NCBI GenBank assembly: GCA_963677655.1
Contig: OY782088.1
Length of the DNA stretch: 64,000 nt
Origin: Saccharicrinis sp963677655
Lineage (GTDB): Bacteria; Bacteroidota; Bacteroidia; Bacteroidales; Marinilabiliaceae
Reading direction: 5' to 3' (one strand)
Shown here: positions 8,595 through 17,509 of the stretch, piece by piece
Layout of the letters: the number at the start of each line of letters is the position of its first letter
Position numbering within the stretch: the stretch's first letter is position 1
Translations under genes and position numbers: made by a program
The notes under the pieces: generated by a model
Databases searched by the model: none
Told to the model about the DNA's origin: nothing
What the model saw: only the letters and a program-made list of their open reading frames with translations

Positions 8595-9269
8595 ATGGTT
8601 AATACAGAGGGAAATGTTATTCGGGAGATAATTGAAGGGGATAGAGCTAGATATAAATCTGCTCAAATTTTAACCATGAATGAATTGGATACGATGTCTG
8701 AAAATTTTTATTTGTCAGGTTATGAGGCAATAACAATTAATCAATCAATGTATCATTCAATAAAAACTGTAATTTCATCAACAGTATCTTTTGATGATGA
8801 AATTCTTTTGTTAAAAACAGATGGAGGAAATTTTCAGGAAAAGGATATTTGTACAGATTTAAATGTTAATTACCTGGAAATGGATTTTGTTTTTTCTGCA
8901 GGGTGTTTAAATAATGTAGAGCTATTATTGGATGCACATAAAGATATTTCATATGTATACATTGAGGTTGAAGATCAAAATTTTTCAATAATTGAGAAAC
9001 TTAATATAATTTGTGATAAAGCTCGTGTATCATTAATTGTTAATCTTAAAAAGTATAATCGTGATACTCTTAATAAGTGCATTACGTTTGAAGTGCCGTA
9101 TACATTAATGCCAGATTATTTGATTGACCAAAGTTCTCTTGTTGTTGCTAACAGGAGGAACCTTGTGCAAGCAGAAGGTGTTTCAAGCTCATTTACATAT
9201 GATTTGTATTCAATGTGGCAGAATAGTTTAGATAAAAGAAATAAGCGCATTTCGCCAATGACAGCATAG
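8595..9269 (+). CDS. Degenerate class V aminotransferase-like protein (AEP-transaminase type), lacks the PLP lysine
   Basis: The C-terminal part matches the 2-aminoethylphosphonate-pyruvate transaminase pattern from memory: DYLI, then VVANRR..L.QAEG, then DLYSMW, then R.SP. In active enzymes a loop with the Schiff-base lysine (NKC followed by GVPG) lies between DYLI and the V-A-R-R strand; here about ten residues are missing and DYLI runs straight into SSLVVANRR. The place of the pyridine-binding Asp reads VNLKKY. At 224 residues it is also far shorter than the usual 360 or so. It has its own promoter box and terminator. It may be a repurposed fold or a decaying gene; the family call is moderately sure. 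Confidence 0.55.
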   Translation: MVNTEGNVIREIIEGDRARYKSAQILTMNELDTMSENFYLSGYEAITINQSMYHSIKTVISSTVSFDDEILLLKTDGGNFQEKDICTDLNVNYLEMDFVFSAGCLNNVELLLDAHKDISYVYIEVEDQNFSIIEKLNIICDKARVSLIVNLKKYNRDTLNKCITFEVPYTLMPDYLIDQSSLVVANRRNLVQAEGVSSSFTYDLYSMWQNSLDKRNKRISPMTA

Positions 9270-9292
9270 CTTATTTTGTATAAAATATTTGT

Positions 9293-9327
9293 AAGGTAGT
9301 TGCAATGTTTGTAACTACCTTTTTTTT
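9293..9327 (+). terminator. Rho-independent terminator
   Basis: AAGGTAGTT pairs with AACTACCTT and is followed by a run of T, 24 bases after the aminotransferase-like gene. Confidence 0.85.
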
Positions 9328-9470
9328 GCAATTAAACATAACGAGAGACCTAATTATTTAGGATACATTAATTTAACTTTTATGTTATTGTTTACATTTT
9401 CTTCTTTTTAAGTTTACGATGAATTCTTTCTAGCCTGATAGATTTGTTCAAATAATTGTTGAAGGACATA

Positions 9471-10337
9471 ATGAACACAAAATCTAGAAAGAATCCTAAA
9501 AAACTGGAAGCTGTTGTAATTTCTGATACACATTTAGGAACGCGCAGCTGTAAGGCAAAAGAACTGTTATTATATCTAAAATCAGTTCAGCCAAATCATC
9601 TATTACTTAATGGTGATATTATAGATATTTGGCAGTTTTCAAAATCCTACTTTCCTAAAACACAATTAAAGGTTGTTCGTCAGATTATTAAAATGATGGA
9701 ACAAGGTACTAAAGTGCAATATATCGTAGGTAATCATGATGAGGCTTTAAGACGATTTGTAGGAACTACAGTTGGTAATTTTTCAATTGTAAATAAAGTC
9801 GTTTTAGACATAAATGGTGCAAAAAGTTGGGTTTTTCATGGTGATGCTTTTGATGTGGTTATGCATCACTCAAAGTGGCTAGCTAAGTTAGGAGCAACTG
9901 GTTATGCATTATTAACCATTATAAATAAGGTTGTAAATGGATTTCTTTCACTTTTCGGTAAAATGAGAATCTCTTTGTCAAGAGATATCAAACGAATGGT
10001 TAAGTCAAAAAGAGATGATATTACAACCAAGTTTGAGAAAACAGTTGCTGATTTAGCTATTAAAAAGAAATATAAGTATGCCATTTGTGGTCATATTCAT
10101 TGGCCTGCACACAAGATGATAAATAATGAAAGTGGCAGGGTAATGTATCTTAATTCCGGGGATTGGGTTGAAAATCTTACTGCTTTGGAATTTGAAAATA
10201 ATGATTGGCATTTAGTCTATTATAATGAAGATGATTCTTTAATAACTGATGATGAATCATCAGATGATGGGGATCATATGTTACTTTCCGAAAAGTTGTT
10301 GTTCAAAACAATGTTTCAAGATGTTTTAAGTGATTAA
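9471..10337 (+). CDS. LpxH-like metallophosphoesterase
   Basis: The 288-residue protein carries all calcineurin-type motifs in order: SDTHLG (residues 18-23), GDIIDIW (48-54), GNHDE (about 82-86), HGD and CGHIHWPAH. The arrangement resembles UDP-2,3-diacylglucosamine diphosphatase (LpxH), which makes lipid X in lipid A synthesis, although such proteins in Bacteroidota may act on other lipid-linked pyrophosphates. The ATG at 9471 is preferred; an in-frame TTG at 9456 would add five residues. A glycosyltransferase and a lipid acyltransferase follow on the same strand with short gaps, so a membrane-lipid or envelope role is likely. Confidence 0.8.
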   Translation: MNTKSRKNPKKLEAVVISDTHLGTRSCKAKELLLYLKSVQPNHLLLNGDIIDIWQFSKSYFPKTQLKVVRQIIKMMEQGTKVQYIVGNHDEALRRFVGTTVGNFSIVNKVVLDINGAKSWVFHGDAFDVVMHHSKWLAKLGATGYALLTIINKVVNGFLSLFGKMRISLSRDIKRMVKSKRDDITTKFEKTVADLAIKKKYKYAICGHIHWPAHKMINNESGRVMYLNSGDWVENLTALEFENNDWHLVYYNEDDSLITDDESSDDGDHMLLSEKLLFKTMFQDVLSD

Positions 10338-10355
10338 TACCAAATTTATACTGTT

Positions 10356-11372
10356 ATGAAGATTTTATATGCTATTCAGGGAACAGGAAATGGTCATGTT
10401 GCAAGAGCATTGGATGTTGTACCGATTCTTAAAAAATTTGGTGAGGTCGATTTAGTATTGAGTGGAAATCAAAGTGATATTTCATTGCCATGGGAAGTAA
10501 AATATCGCTTTCATGGAGCCAGTTTTGTGTTTGGTAAAAAAGGTGGCGTTGATTTATTAAAGACAATTAAAAACATAAGCCTTTTAAATTTCATTTTAGA
10601 AGTATTTAAAATTCCTGTTAGGAATTATGATTTAGTTATAAATGATTTTGAGCCTGTTGTTGCATGGGCATGTAAATTAAAGGCCAAACCATGTATAGGC
10701 GTTTCTCATCAGGCAGCAGTATTGCATAAAAAGGCTCCTCAACCAATAGTAAAAAGCATTATTGGTAGATCAATCTTAAAATTTTACGCCCCGGTTACAA
10801 AAGCTTATGGATTTCACTTTAAAAAATTAGGCGAGAATATTTTTACCCCGGTAATACGTAAAGATGTAAGGTTATTAAAATCAACTAAAGCAAATCATTT
10901 TACAGTTTACCTTCCTTCATATTCAGATGATGCAATTACCTCCTTCTTATCAAAGTATAAAGAGGTTAATTGGGAAGTCTTTTCTAAACATTGTAACGGA
11001 GTAAAAAATGTGGAGAATGTTAAGATTCAACCTGTAAATAAGGATGAATTTGTAAAGAGCATGGCAAGTTCTGTCGGTGTTTTATGTAATGCCGGATTTG
11101 AAACTCCTGCAGAAGCGCTATTCTTAAAAAAGAAATTGTGTGTTTTACCAATGACAGGACAATATGAGCAGCAATGTAATGCAGCAATGTTAAAGTCTAT
11201 GGGAGTTCCTGTTTTTTCAACACTGAAAGAGATTGATGAAAAAGCATTTAGAGCATGGTTAGTGGATGATAATATTGTTAATGTGGACTTTGGAGATGAT
11301 ACAGAATGGATTATTTCATCAATAGTTAAAGCTCATAGCAACTCAATATTCGAAGAACCTGTTTTTGCCTAA
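10356..11372 (+). CDS. Glycosyltransferase, GT-B fold (MurG/MGT-like)
   Basis: This 338-residue protein begins with MKILYAIQGTGNGHVARAL, the glycine-rich N-terminal loop and HVAR motif of GT-B enzymes in the GT28/GT1-like group (Glyco_trans_1_3 type). The C-terminal half has the donor-binding pattern CNAGFETPAEAL followed by LPMTGQYEQ, comparable to the G-x-x-T..E and P....EQ motifs of MurG-like enzymes. The acceptor is not evident. It starts 18 bases after the phosphoesterase and 26 bases before the acyltransferase, so the three probably form an operon and may build a glycosylated lipid (inference). Confidence 0.8.
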   Translation: MKILYAIQGTGNGHVARALDVVPILKKFGEVDLVLSGNQSDISLPWEVKYRFHGASFVFGKKGGVDLLKTIKNISLLNFILEVFKIPVRNYDLVINDFEPVVAWACKLKAKPCIGVSHQAAVLHKKAPQPIVKSIIGRSILKFYAPVTKAYGFHFKKLGENIFTPVIRKDVRLLKSTKANHFTVYLPSYSDDAITSFLSKYKEVNWEVFSKHCNGVKNVENVKIQPVNKDEFVKSMASSVGVLCNAGFETPAEALFLKKKLCVLPMTGQYEQQCNAAMLKSMGVPVFSTLKEIDEKAFRAWLVDDNIVNVDFGDDTEWIISSIVKAHSNSIFEEPVFA

Positions 11373-11398
11373 TATTTTAAAGTAAAATTCTTAAAGAA

Positions 11399-13138
11399 AT
11401 GAATCAAATAACGGCAGAAAGTCTGCAAGAAGCAGGAATTCTGAACTTGAAAAACGCAACTGCACAAAAATTGCTGCTTAATTATCTTAAAGTAAATAAG
11501 ATTAATAAATTAATAAATCAATCCGATATATCTGATGAAATAAGTGATGCTAAACTAATAGATAAAGCATTGCGAAAACTAAATATCAATGTTAGTATTC
11601 CTGAAACTGAGTTAAAGAATATCCCTAGAACAGGTCCTTTTATTGTTATGGCAAATCATCCTTTTGGATTTTTAGATGGAATCATAATGATAAAAACGCT
11701 TAATGAAATATATCCGGAATTTAAGGTTTTAGCTAATTTTTATCTTAAAGATATTGCACCATATCTTAGTAAATCATTTATTGATTTAAATCCATTTGTA
11801 AGTAAAAGTCAGGATAATATACAAGGATTAAAAAAAGCACTAACTCAATTAAAAAATGGATGCCCATTAGGGATATTCCCTGCTGGTGAGGTATCAACCA
11901 TGCAGAAAGGATTAACTAAAATAGAAGATAAAGAGTGGGATAGTGGAGTAGTAAAATTTTTAGCAAAAGCTAATGTTCCAATTGTTCCAATGTTTTTTGA
12001 AGGGCATAATAGTATGGTTTTTCATTTGCTAGGTAAGTTACATCCTTATCTAAGAACGTTATCTATTCCTTCAGAATTTTTTAAAAAGGAGAATAAAACG
12101 ATTCATGTTCGTATTGGTAAACCTATTTATCCGGAAACTTTAAGTGATCTTGCTAATAATGAGAAAAAAGGTAAGTATTTAAGAGCTTGTTTATTTGCAT
12201 TGAAAACTACTAATAGTGTAAAAAAGATAAAACGAATTTATAAAAAGCCTGCTGAAATAATCTTTCCTGTAGCACCTCAGTTGATAGAACAAGAAGTAGA
12301 AAATATAAGGGGGAAAGATTTATTGTTTGAAAAGTCTGGTTTTGAAGTCTATATGACTGAGTCAAAATCAATACCTAATATTATTCGTGAATTGGGAAGA
12401 TTACGCGAAATTACTTTTAGAGAAGTAGGTGAAGGAACAAATCAAAAGTTAGATGTAGATAGTTTTGATGACTATTATTCGCAGCTTTTTATATATAAAA
12501 GAGCTACAAAACAAATTATAGGCGCATATCGAGTTGGATTTGGAAATAAATTCATTCATGAAAAAGGAATAAAGGGATTTTATGTAAATAGTTTGTTTGA
12601 ATTGGATGTGAAAATGACGCCTGTGTTGGAAAACTCCATTGAGCTAGGTAGATCATTTGTTATTAAAGAATATCAGCAAAAACCACTTCCTTTATTCTTA
12701 TTATGGCAGGGGATTTTACAAATTCTTATGAAAAATAAGGATGTTAAACATATATTGGGTCCTGTAAGTATAAGCAATGATTTTTCCAGATTTTCGAAAG
12801 ATTTATTAATAGCGTTTATTAAAAAACATTATTACGAACATGAACTGGCAAAATATGTACAACCTAAGAAAGAATTTAAGGTTAAAACAGATCTAGAATC
12901 TATAGAAGTAATACTGGAACGTAATAAAGGGGATATGCAAAAGCTGGATAGGTTTATTTCGGGTATTGAACCAGGGTATTTAAATATTCCTGTTTTATTA
13001 AAACAGTATATCCGACAAAATGCAAAGATTATTGGATTTAATGTGGATCCAAACTTTAATGACAGTCTGGATGGGTTAATGATATTGGCAGTAAAAGATC
13101 TTCCGGAAGAGACCTATAAGTTTTTGGGTAGTAAATAA
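11399..13138 (+). CDS. Two-domain acyltransferase, OlsF/GlsF-like (aminolipid synthesis)
   Basis: The 579-residue protein has two parts. Residues about 75-270 are a PlsC-like O-acyltransferase with the HX4D motif NHPFGFLD (His87) and FPAGEVSTM. Residues about 300-560 are a GNAT-type N-acyltransferase of the OlsB/hemolysin group, with FEVYMTES, LGRLREITFREVGEG and SIELGRSFV. This order matches OlsF, which makes ornithine lipid in one polypeptide, and the GlsB/GlsA pair that makes glycine lipids in Bacteroides. Which amino acid is used cannot be read from sequence. It ends the phosphoesterase-glycosyltransferase operon. Confidence 0.8.
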   Translation: MNQITAESLQEAGILNLKNATAQKLLLNYLKVNKINKLINQSDISDEISDAKLIDKALRKLNINVSIPETELKNIPRTGPFIVMANHPFGFLDGIIMIKTLNEIYPEFKVLANFYLKDIAPYLSKSFIDLNPFVSKSQDNIQGLKKALTQLKNGCPLGIFPAGEVSTMQKGLTKIEDKEWDSGVVKFLAKANVPIVPMFFEGHNSMVFHLLGKLHPYLRTLSIPSEFFKKENKTIHVRIGKPIYPETLSDLANNEKKGKYLRACLFALKTTNSVKKIKRIYKKPAEIIFPVAPQLIEQEVENIRGKDLLFEKSGFEVYMTESKSIPNIIRELGRLREITFREVGEGTNQKLDVDSFDDYYSQLFIYKRATKQIIGAYRVGFGNKFIHEKGIKGFYVNSLFELDVKMTPVLENSIELGRSFVIKEYQQKPLPLFLLWQGILQILMKNKDVKHILGPVSISNDFSRFSKDLLIAFIKKHYYEHELAKYVQPKKEFKVKTDLESIEVILERNKGDMQKLDRFISGIEPGYLNIPVLLKQYIRQNAKIIGFNVDPNFNDSLDGLMILAVKDLPEETYKFLGSK

Positions 13139-13233
13139 ATCTATGGATTGTTAGATTTTAGATTCATTTATAAGATGCTTTAAATTAGTGTTATGTGTTT
13201 TGTTCTACTTTCAGAAGTAAATAGGGAAATAAA

Positions 13234-13265
13234 ACTTGAGGAGTATATTTTAATTCTCCTCAAGT
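13234..13265. terminator. Bidirectional terminator
   Basis: A perfect 10-bp stem (ACTTGAGGAG with CTCCTCAAGT) with a 12-base AT loop lies between the convergent acyltransferase and ArsC-like genes. Confidence 0.7.
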
Positions 13266-13277
13266 AATTAATTGATT

Positions 13278-13622
13278 TTATAATATTGTATCAATGTTTT
13301 CTACAGGTCTACCGATAACAGCTTTTGATCCATTTATTATAATTGGTCGTTCAATTAATTTAGGATTTTCAGCCATTGCTTGAATTAATTCTTCATCGGA
13401 AAGTTCTTTACCTTTAAGCTCTTTTTTATAATAATCTTCATTTTTTCTGATTAAGTCAATCGGTTTAATTCCTAACTTTTTTAGGATCTGACTGATTTCC
13501 TCAAAATTTAAAGGTGTATCCAAATATTTAACAACCATTGGAGTAATACCTTTTTCTTCTTTTAAATATTCTAGTCCCTGACGACTTTTTGAGCATCTGG
13601 GATTATGTAGATACATTATCAT
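13278..13622 (-). CDS. arsC: ArsC-family protein (arsenate reductase, YffB/Spx-like)
   Basis: This 114-residue protein has the thioredoxin-like ArsC fold with the active-site Cys in NPRCSKSRQGLEYL near the N-terminus and the downstream IERPIIINGSKAVIGRP segment typical of glutaredoxin-dependent arsenate reductases. The family also includes YffB and Spx-like proteins with other roles, and no ars genes are nearby, so arsenate reduction is a family-level inference. It is 42 bases downstream of prfB on the same strand, possibly co-transcribed, and ends at the 13234-13265 hairpin. Confidence 0.82.
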   Translation of the reverse strand: MIMYLHNPRCSKSRQGLEYLKEEKGITPMVVKYLDTPLNFEEISQILKKLGIKPIDLIRKNEDYYKKELKGKELSDEELIQAMAENPKLIERPIIINGSKAVIGRPVENIDTIL

Positions 13623-13663
13623 AATATTAATTTTAAATTCTCTTATTAAATAATGATTTCTGT

Positions 13664-14768
13664 TTAATTATTCTCTGGTTCAGTACCTCCGAACTCCATT
13701 AAATACGCTTTTATAAAAGCGTCAATATCACCGTCCATTACGGCTTGAACATTTGAAGTTTCGGTGTTTGTTCTTAGATCCTTAACCATTTTGTAAGGCT
13801 GAAAAACATATGAGCGAATTTGAGAACCCCACTCAATTTTCTTTTTAGAGCTTTCGATTTTATTTTGCTCTTCCATTCTTTTACGAAGCTCCATTTCGTA
13901 CAGTTGAGACTTTAAAAGCCTCATGGCATTTTCTTTGTTGCCAAGTTGTGATCTGGATTCCGTATTTTCAATAATGATTCCGGTAGGAGCGTGTCGAAGG
14001 CGCACCCCAGTTTCTACTTTATTTACATTCTGTCCTCCTGCTCCACCTGAACGGAATGTTTCCCATGTTATTTCTGAAGGATTAATCTCAATTTCAATAG
14101 AGTCATCTATTAATGGAGTAACAAACACAGATGTAAAAGACGTCATTCGTTTGTTAGCTGCATTAAAGGGTGATAAGCGGACAAGTCTGTGAACTCCGTT
14201 TTCACTTTTTAAATACCCATAAGCAAATTCACCTTCAAATTGCAGTGTTACTGTTTTAATTCCAGCATCATCTCCCGGTTGGTAGTTAACTTCCTTAACT
14301 TTGTATTTATGTTGTTCACCCCAACGGATATACATACGCATTAGCATCTCGGCCCAATCCTGACTTTCAGTACCTCCTGCTCCAGCATTTATTTTTAAAA
14401 CAGCACCTAACTTATCTTCTTCTCTGCGAAGCATATTTCTAAGTTCCAGTGCCTCTATTTTATTTAGTGCAATACTAAATTGATCATCTACATCTTCTTG
14501 TGAAGCTTCTCCTTCTTTTAAAAAGTCAAAAAGAACATTAAGGTCTTCGATTAATGTGGTAATTTCCTCGTAATCGTTAACCCAGGCTTTTAACTCCCTA
14601 AGCTTCTTCATGTGTAATTCCGCAGCTTTAGCATCATCCCAAAAGTCTGGTGCCTGCGATCGCATTTCTTCCTCCTCTATTTCAATTTTTTTGCGGTCGA
14701 TGTCAAAGGTACCTCCTTAACGCCAGCTGACGTCCCGCTAATTCTTTTAGCTGTTCAATAGTAGTCAT
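13664..14768 (-). CDS. prfB: Peptide chain release factor 2, with programmed +1 frameshift
   Basis: RF2 ends translation at UGA and UAA. The long frame has RLVRLSPFNAANKR with the SPF stop-recognition tripeptide and RSGGAGGQNVNKV with the GGQ hydrolysis motif. The gene starts at the ATG at 14768: 21 codons end in CTT followed by an in-frame TGA at 14705-14703, preceded by AGGAGG three bases before CTT. A +1 shift there continues as DIDRKKIEIEEEE and joins the long frame, giving about 367 residues. This is the classic autoregulatory site: low RF2 allows shifting. Starting at the internal ATG at 14665 would remove the N-terminal region. Confidence 0.95.
14702..14717 (-). promoter_or_regulatory. 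prfB +1 programmed frameshift site
   Basis: On the minus strand AGGAGG-TAC-CTT-TGA-C contains a Shine-Dalgarno-like stimulator, a slippery CTT and an in-frame TGA followed by C. Spacing is the same as in the E. coli prfB site. Confidence 0.95.
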
Positions 14769-14814
14769 GAAAAATTAATTTTTGGACAAATTTAATGTAT
14801 AAATAATTACTAGG

Positions 14815-16269
14815 CTAACGTCTGGGGCCTTTTGATGTTATTTTATTGCAGTATCTACTCATGTATTTAACAGATTTAAAGTGACCTAGCTGACTGGCCA
14901 GATCCCAGTCATGGCAACTTTTTTCTTTCATTCCAAGATTAAAATAAGCCAATCCTCTATTAAAAAGAGCATGAGTGTCTCTTGGATCTATTGTAAGAGC
15001 TTTGTCGAAATCAGAAATCGCTTCTAAGTAATCCTCTAGTTGTATTTTTAATGTTCCTCTAATTGAATATGCACCAGGTAATCTTTGATTCAGACTAATA
15101 GCTTGGTTTATATCTTCAAGAGCAAGAGTGTCGTTATTTAAGAATTGCTGTAACAATCTACTTCTTTCATAATATCCATTTGCATATAATGGACAGCACT
15201 GTATTGATTTGTTATAACACTTAAGAGCTGTATCCACATCTCTTCTCAACTCAACAGAAAGCAATCCAAAATCAACTAATGCAGGTGAATAAGAATCATA
15301 CTTTTTAATGCTGGATATAAATTTTAAAAATGCTTCATCTTTTTTATTGTCCCTTAATAAGCTCTCTGCCTCAAAATAGTCAATCAAAAAATAGTTGGGG
15401 TCAATGGATGTTACTTTTTGTATATCAGCTCTCATGCCAACATAATTTTCATATCTTCTCCTGGCTTCTGCTCTAAATATATAAGCAATAGAATTTTCGG
15501 GAGTATTTCTAATTTCAAGGCTAAGGCTTTTTGCTGATTCAATCCAATTTTCATTTAAAAATTGGATTATTCCTTCATGCATGTATGGATAAAGATCTGA
15601 TACGTGGTCTTGAAAAACCGATTTTCCCCAGTTGTTATAGGGGTGATTTGTCCATAATGAATCATTTAATATATGAGTACTCATATAATATCTGGTTCCG
15701 GATTGTCTCATATATCCAGCAATTCCTACTAATTCGCCCTGGTTGTTTATTACTGGAGAACCAGCAGACATGCGGTCGAAATTTGAATTAACAAAAATAA
15801 CCCGATCTAAATATGGAGCTTGAAATACTTTAAGGATATGAGCAAGTGAAACACCTTTCTCTGTTTCTTTTGGATGAGATAAGATTAGAACTTCATCTTG
15901 ATTTCGTTCTGTTTTTTGAGAAGGTATTATATATTCGAAACCTTTTCCTTTAGGATCTTTGGTCTTTATTAAAGCTAGATTAGCCATCTTGTGAGTAGAT
16001 AGAATCCTATCAATCCTATAATCTCTTCCGTTTTTAAGTGTGATTATTACAGAATCTGCTTTAAAAAATACCTTTGAAGGAACAACTGCAATACCATCAG
16101 GACTAATAAAAAAACCAGAGGTTGTATAATTTAAAGAACCGTCTTTAGTGTATGATGTTATAGAGAAAACAGCCTTTTCATATTTGTTTATTTTATCTAG
16201 TACACTTTGTGCCTCTATTATAGGGCATATTAAAAGTAATACAAATATTAAACAATATAATTTTCTCAT
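14815..16269 (-). CDS. Secreted trypsin-fold pseudoprotease with TPR repeats
   Basis: After a signal peptide (residues 1-20) comes a chymotrypsin/HtrA-like domain at about 30-200 with the landmarks SGFFISPDG and AGSPVINNQGELVGI. Aligned with HtrA by eye, the catalytic His position is Lys66 (VVPSKVF in place of TNNHVV), the Asp is Asn97 (NLALIK in place of DLALLK) and the Ser is Ala169 (SAGSP in place of NSGGP). All three triad residues therefore appear lost. Residues about 240-480 hold several TPR units (for example AISDFDKALTIDPRDTHALF). A periplasmic scaffold or binding role is likely. The ATG at 16269 is chosen because it begins the signal peptide. Confidence 0.75.
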   Translation of the reverse strand: MRKLYCLIFVLLLICPIIEAQSVLDKINKYEKAVFSITSYTKDGSLNYTTSGFFISPDGIAVVPSKVFFKADSVIITLKNGRDYRIDRILSTHKMANLALIKTKDPKGKGFEYIIPSQKTERNQDEVLILSHPKETEKGVSLAHILKVFQAPYLDRVIFVNSNFDRMSAGSPVINNQGELVGIAGYMRQSGTRYYMSTHILNDSLWTNHPYNNWGKSVFQDHVSDLYPYMHEGIIQFLNENWIESAKSLSLEIRNTPENSIAYIFRAEARRRYENYVGMRADIQKVTSIDPNYFLIDYFEAESLLRDNKKDEAFLKFISSIKKYDSYSPALVDFGLLSVELRRDVDTALKCYNKSIQCCPLYANGYYERSRLLQQFLNNDTLALEDINQAISLNQRLPGAYSIRGTLKIQLEDYLEAISDFDKALTIDPRDTHALFNRGLAYFNLGMKEKSCHDWDLASQLGHFKSVKYMSRYCNKITSKGPRR

Positions 16270-16432
16270 GGATGTAGTTGTAGTGATGATCCAAAAATAG
16301 GAAAAAATCAAAATCCTTCCTATAGGACAAAACTTTCTATATATTATTTATTTATTCTCTTTACGTGAATTGTGTAAGAGAATGTTTTGAGTAAGAAGAA
16401 GTACTGTTAGAGTATAGTTCTAGTATTATAGA

Positions 16433-16462
16433 AAAAAAGACCGGATAGTTCCGGTCTTTTTT
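16433..16462 (-). terminator. Terminator after mreB
   Basis: AAAAAAGACCGGA pairs with TCCGGTCTTTTTT around a short loop, 12 bases after the mreB stop. Confidence 0.9.
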
Positions 16463-16473
16463 AGGAAAATATT

Positions 16474-17496
16474 TTATCTCATTAAGAATGAGAATCTTTG
16501 TCTGTTTTTCAACGCAATTCCAGTTCCTCTGGCTACTGCATGAAGTGGATTTTCAGCAATATGGAATGGGATATTTATTTTATCTGTTAATCGCTTGTCA
16601 AGACCTCTCAATAGTGCACCACCACCAGCAAGATAGATTCCGTTATTAACTATATCGGCATACAATTCAGGTGGAGTTTGCTCAAGAGCACTTAAAATTG
16701 CTGTTTCTATTTTAGAAATAGATTTTTCAAGACAATGTGAAATTTCTTGATAAGAAACAGGTACCTCTATTGGAAGTGCTGTCATTTGATTAGGACCTTG
16801 AACAATATAATCAGTTGGAGGTGTTTCCAATTCTGGAAGTGCAGAACCCACATGAATTTTAATTTCTTCAGCAGTTCTTTCTCCAACCTTAATATTGTGT
16901 TGACGACGCATGTATTCCATAATATCAGCAGTAAGGTCGTCACCAGCAATACGAATAGATTTGTTCGTTACGATACCTCCTAAAGAAATTACAGCAATCT
17001 CTGTTGTACCACCACCTATATCAACAACCATGTTACCTTGAGGCGCCTCAACATCTAATCCAATACCTAAGGCCGCAGCCATAGGTTCATAAATCATATA
17101 TACTTCTCTACCGCCTGCATGTTCTCCAGAATCTCTTACCGCTCTTATTTCAACTTCTGTACTACCTGAAGGAATACAAATAACCATTGTTAAAGAAGGA
17201 GTGAACAATCTTGAATTGGTATTAATCATTTTGATCATACCACGTATCATCTGTTCAGCGGCGTTAAAGTCGGCAATTACACCATCTCTAAGTGGTCGTA
17301 TTGTATATATATTATCATGGGTTTTACCATGCATTTGACGGGCTTTTTCACCAATAGCCATAAGCTTATCAGTTCGCCTGTCTAATGCAACTATTGATGG
17401 TTCGTCAACAACAATCTTATCATTATGGATAATGATTGTGTTAGCCGTACCAAGGTCCATTGCAATTTCTTGAGATAAGAATGAAAAAAATCCCAT
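16474..17496 (-). CDS. mreB: Rod shape-determining protein MreB
   Basis: This 340-residue bacterial actin has the phosphate loops AMDLGTANTIIIH near the N-terminus and VVDIGGGTTEIAVISLGG near residue 160, plus the adenosine motif GIYLAGGGALLRGLD. It polymerises under the membrane and guides lateral wall synthesis. It follows purH by 13 bases, as in many Bacteroidota. Unusually, a strong terminator stands right after the gene where mreC, mreD and the elongation PBP2/RodA genes are often found; the next gene is unrelated. Confidence 0.97.
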   Translation of the reverse strand: MGFFSFLSQEIAMDLGTANTIIIHNDKIVVDEPSIVALDRRTDKLMAIGEKARQMHGKTHDNIYTIRPLRDGVIADFNAAEQMIRGMIKMINTNSRLFTPSLTMVICIPSGSTEVEIRAVRDSGEHAGGREVYMIYEPMAAALGIGLDVEAPQGNMVVDIGGGTTEIAVISLGGIVTNKSIRIAGDDLTADIMEYMRRQHNIKVGERTAEEIKIHVGSALPELETPPTDYIVQGPNQMTALPIEVPVSYQEISHCLEKSISKIETAILSALEQTPPELYADIVNNGIYLAGGGALLRGLDKRLTDKINIPFHIAENPLHAVARGTGIALKNRQRFSFLMR

Positions 17497-17509
17497 AAGG
17501 TTCGGGTGT

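Noticed and set aside
13664..14665. prfB starting at the internal ATG at 14665
   Set aside because: It omits the N-terminal domain; the frameshift site and the upstream ATG at 14768 account for a full-length RF2.
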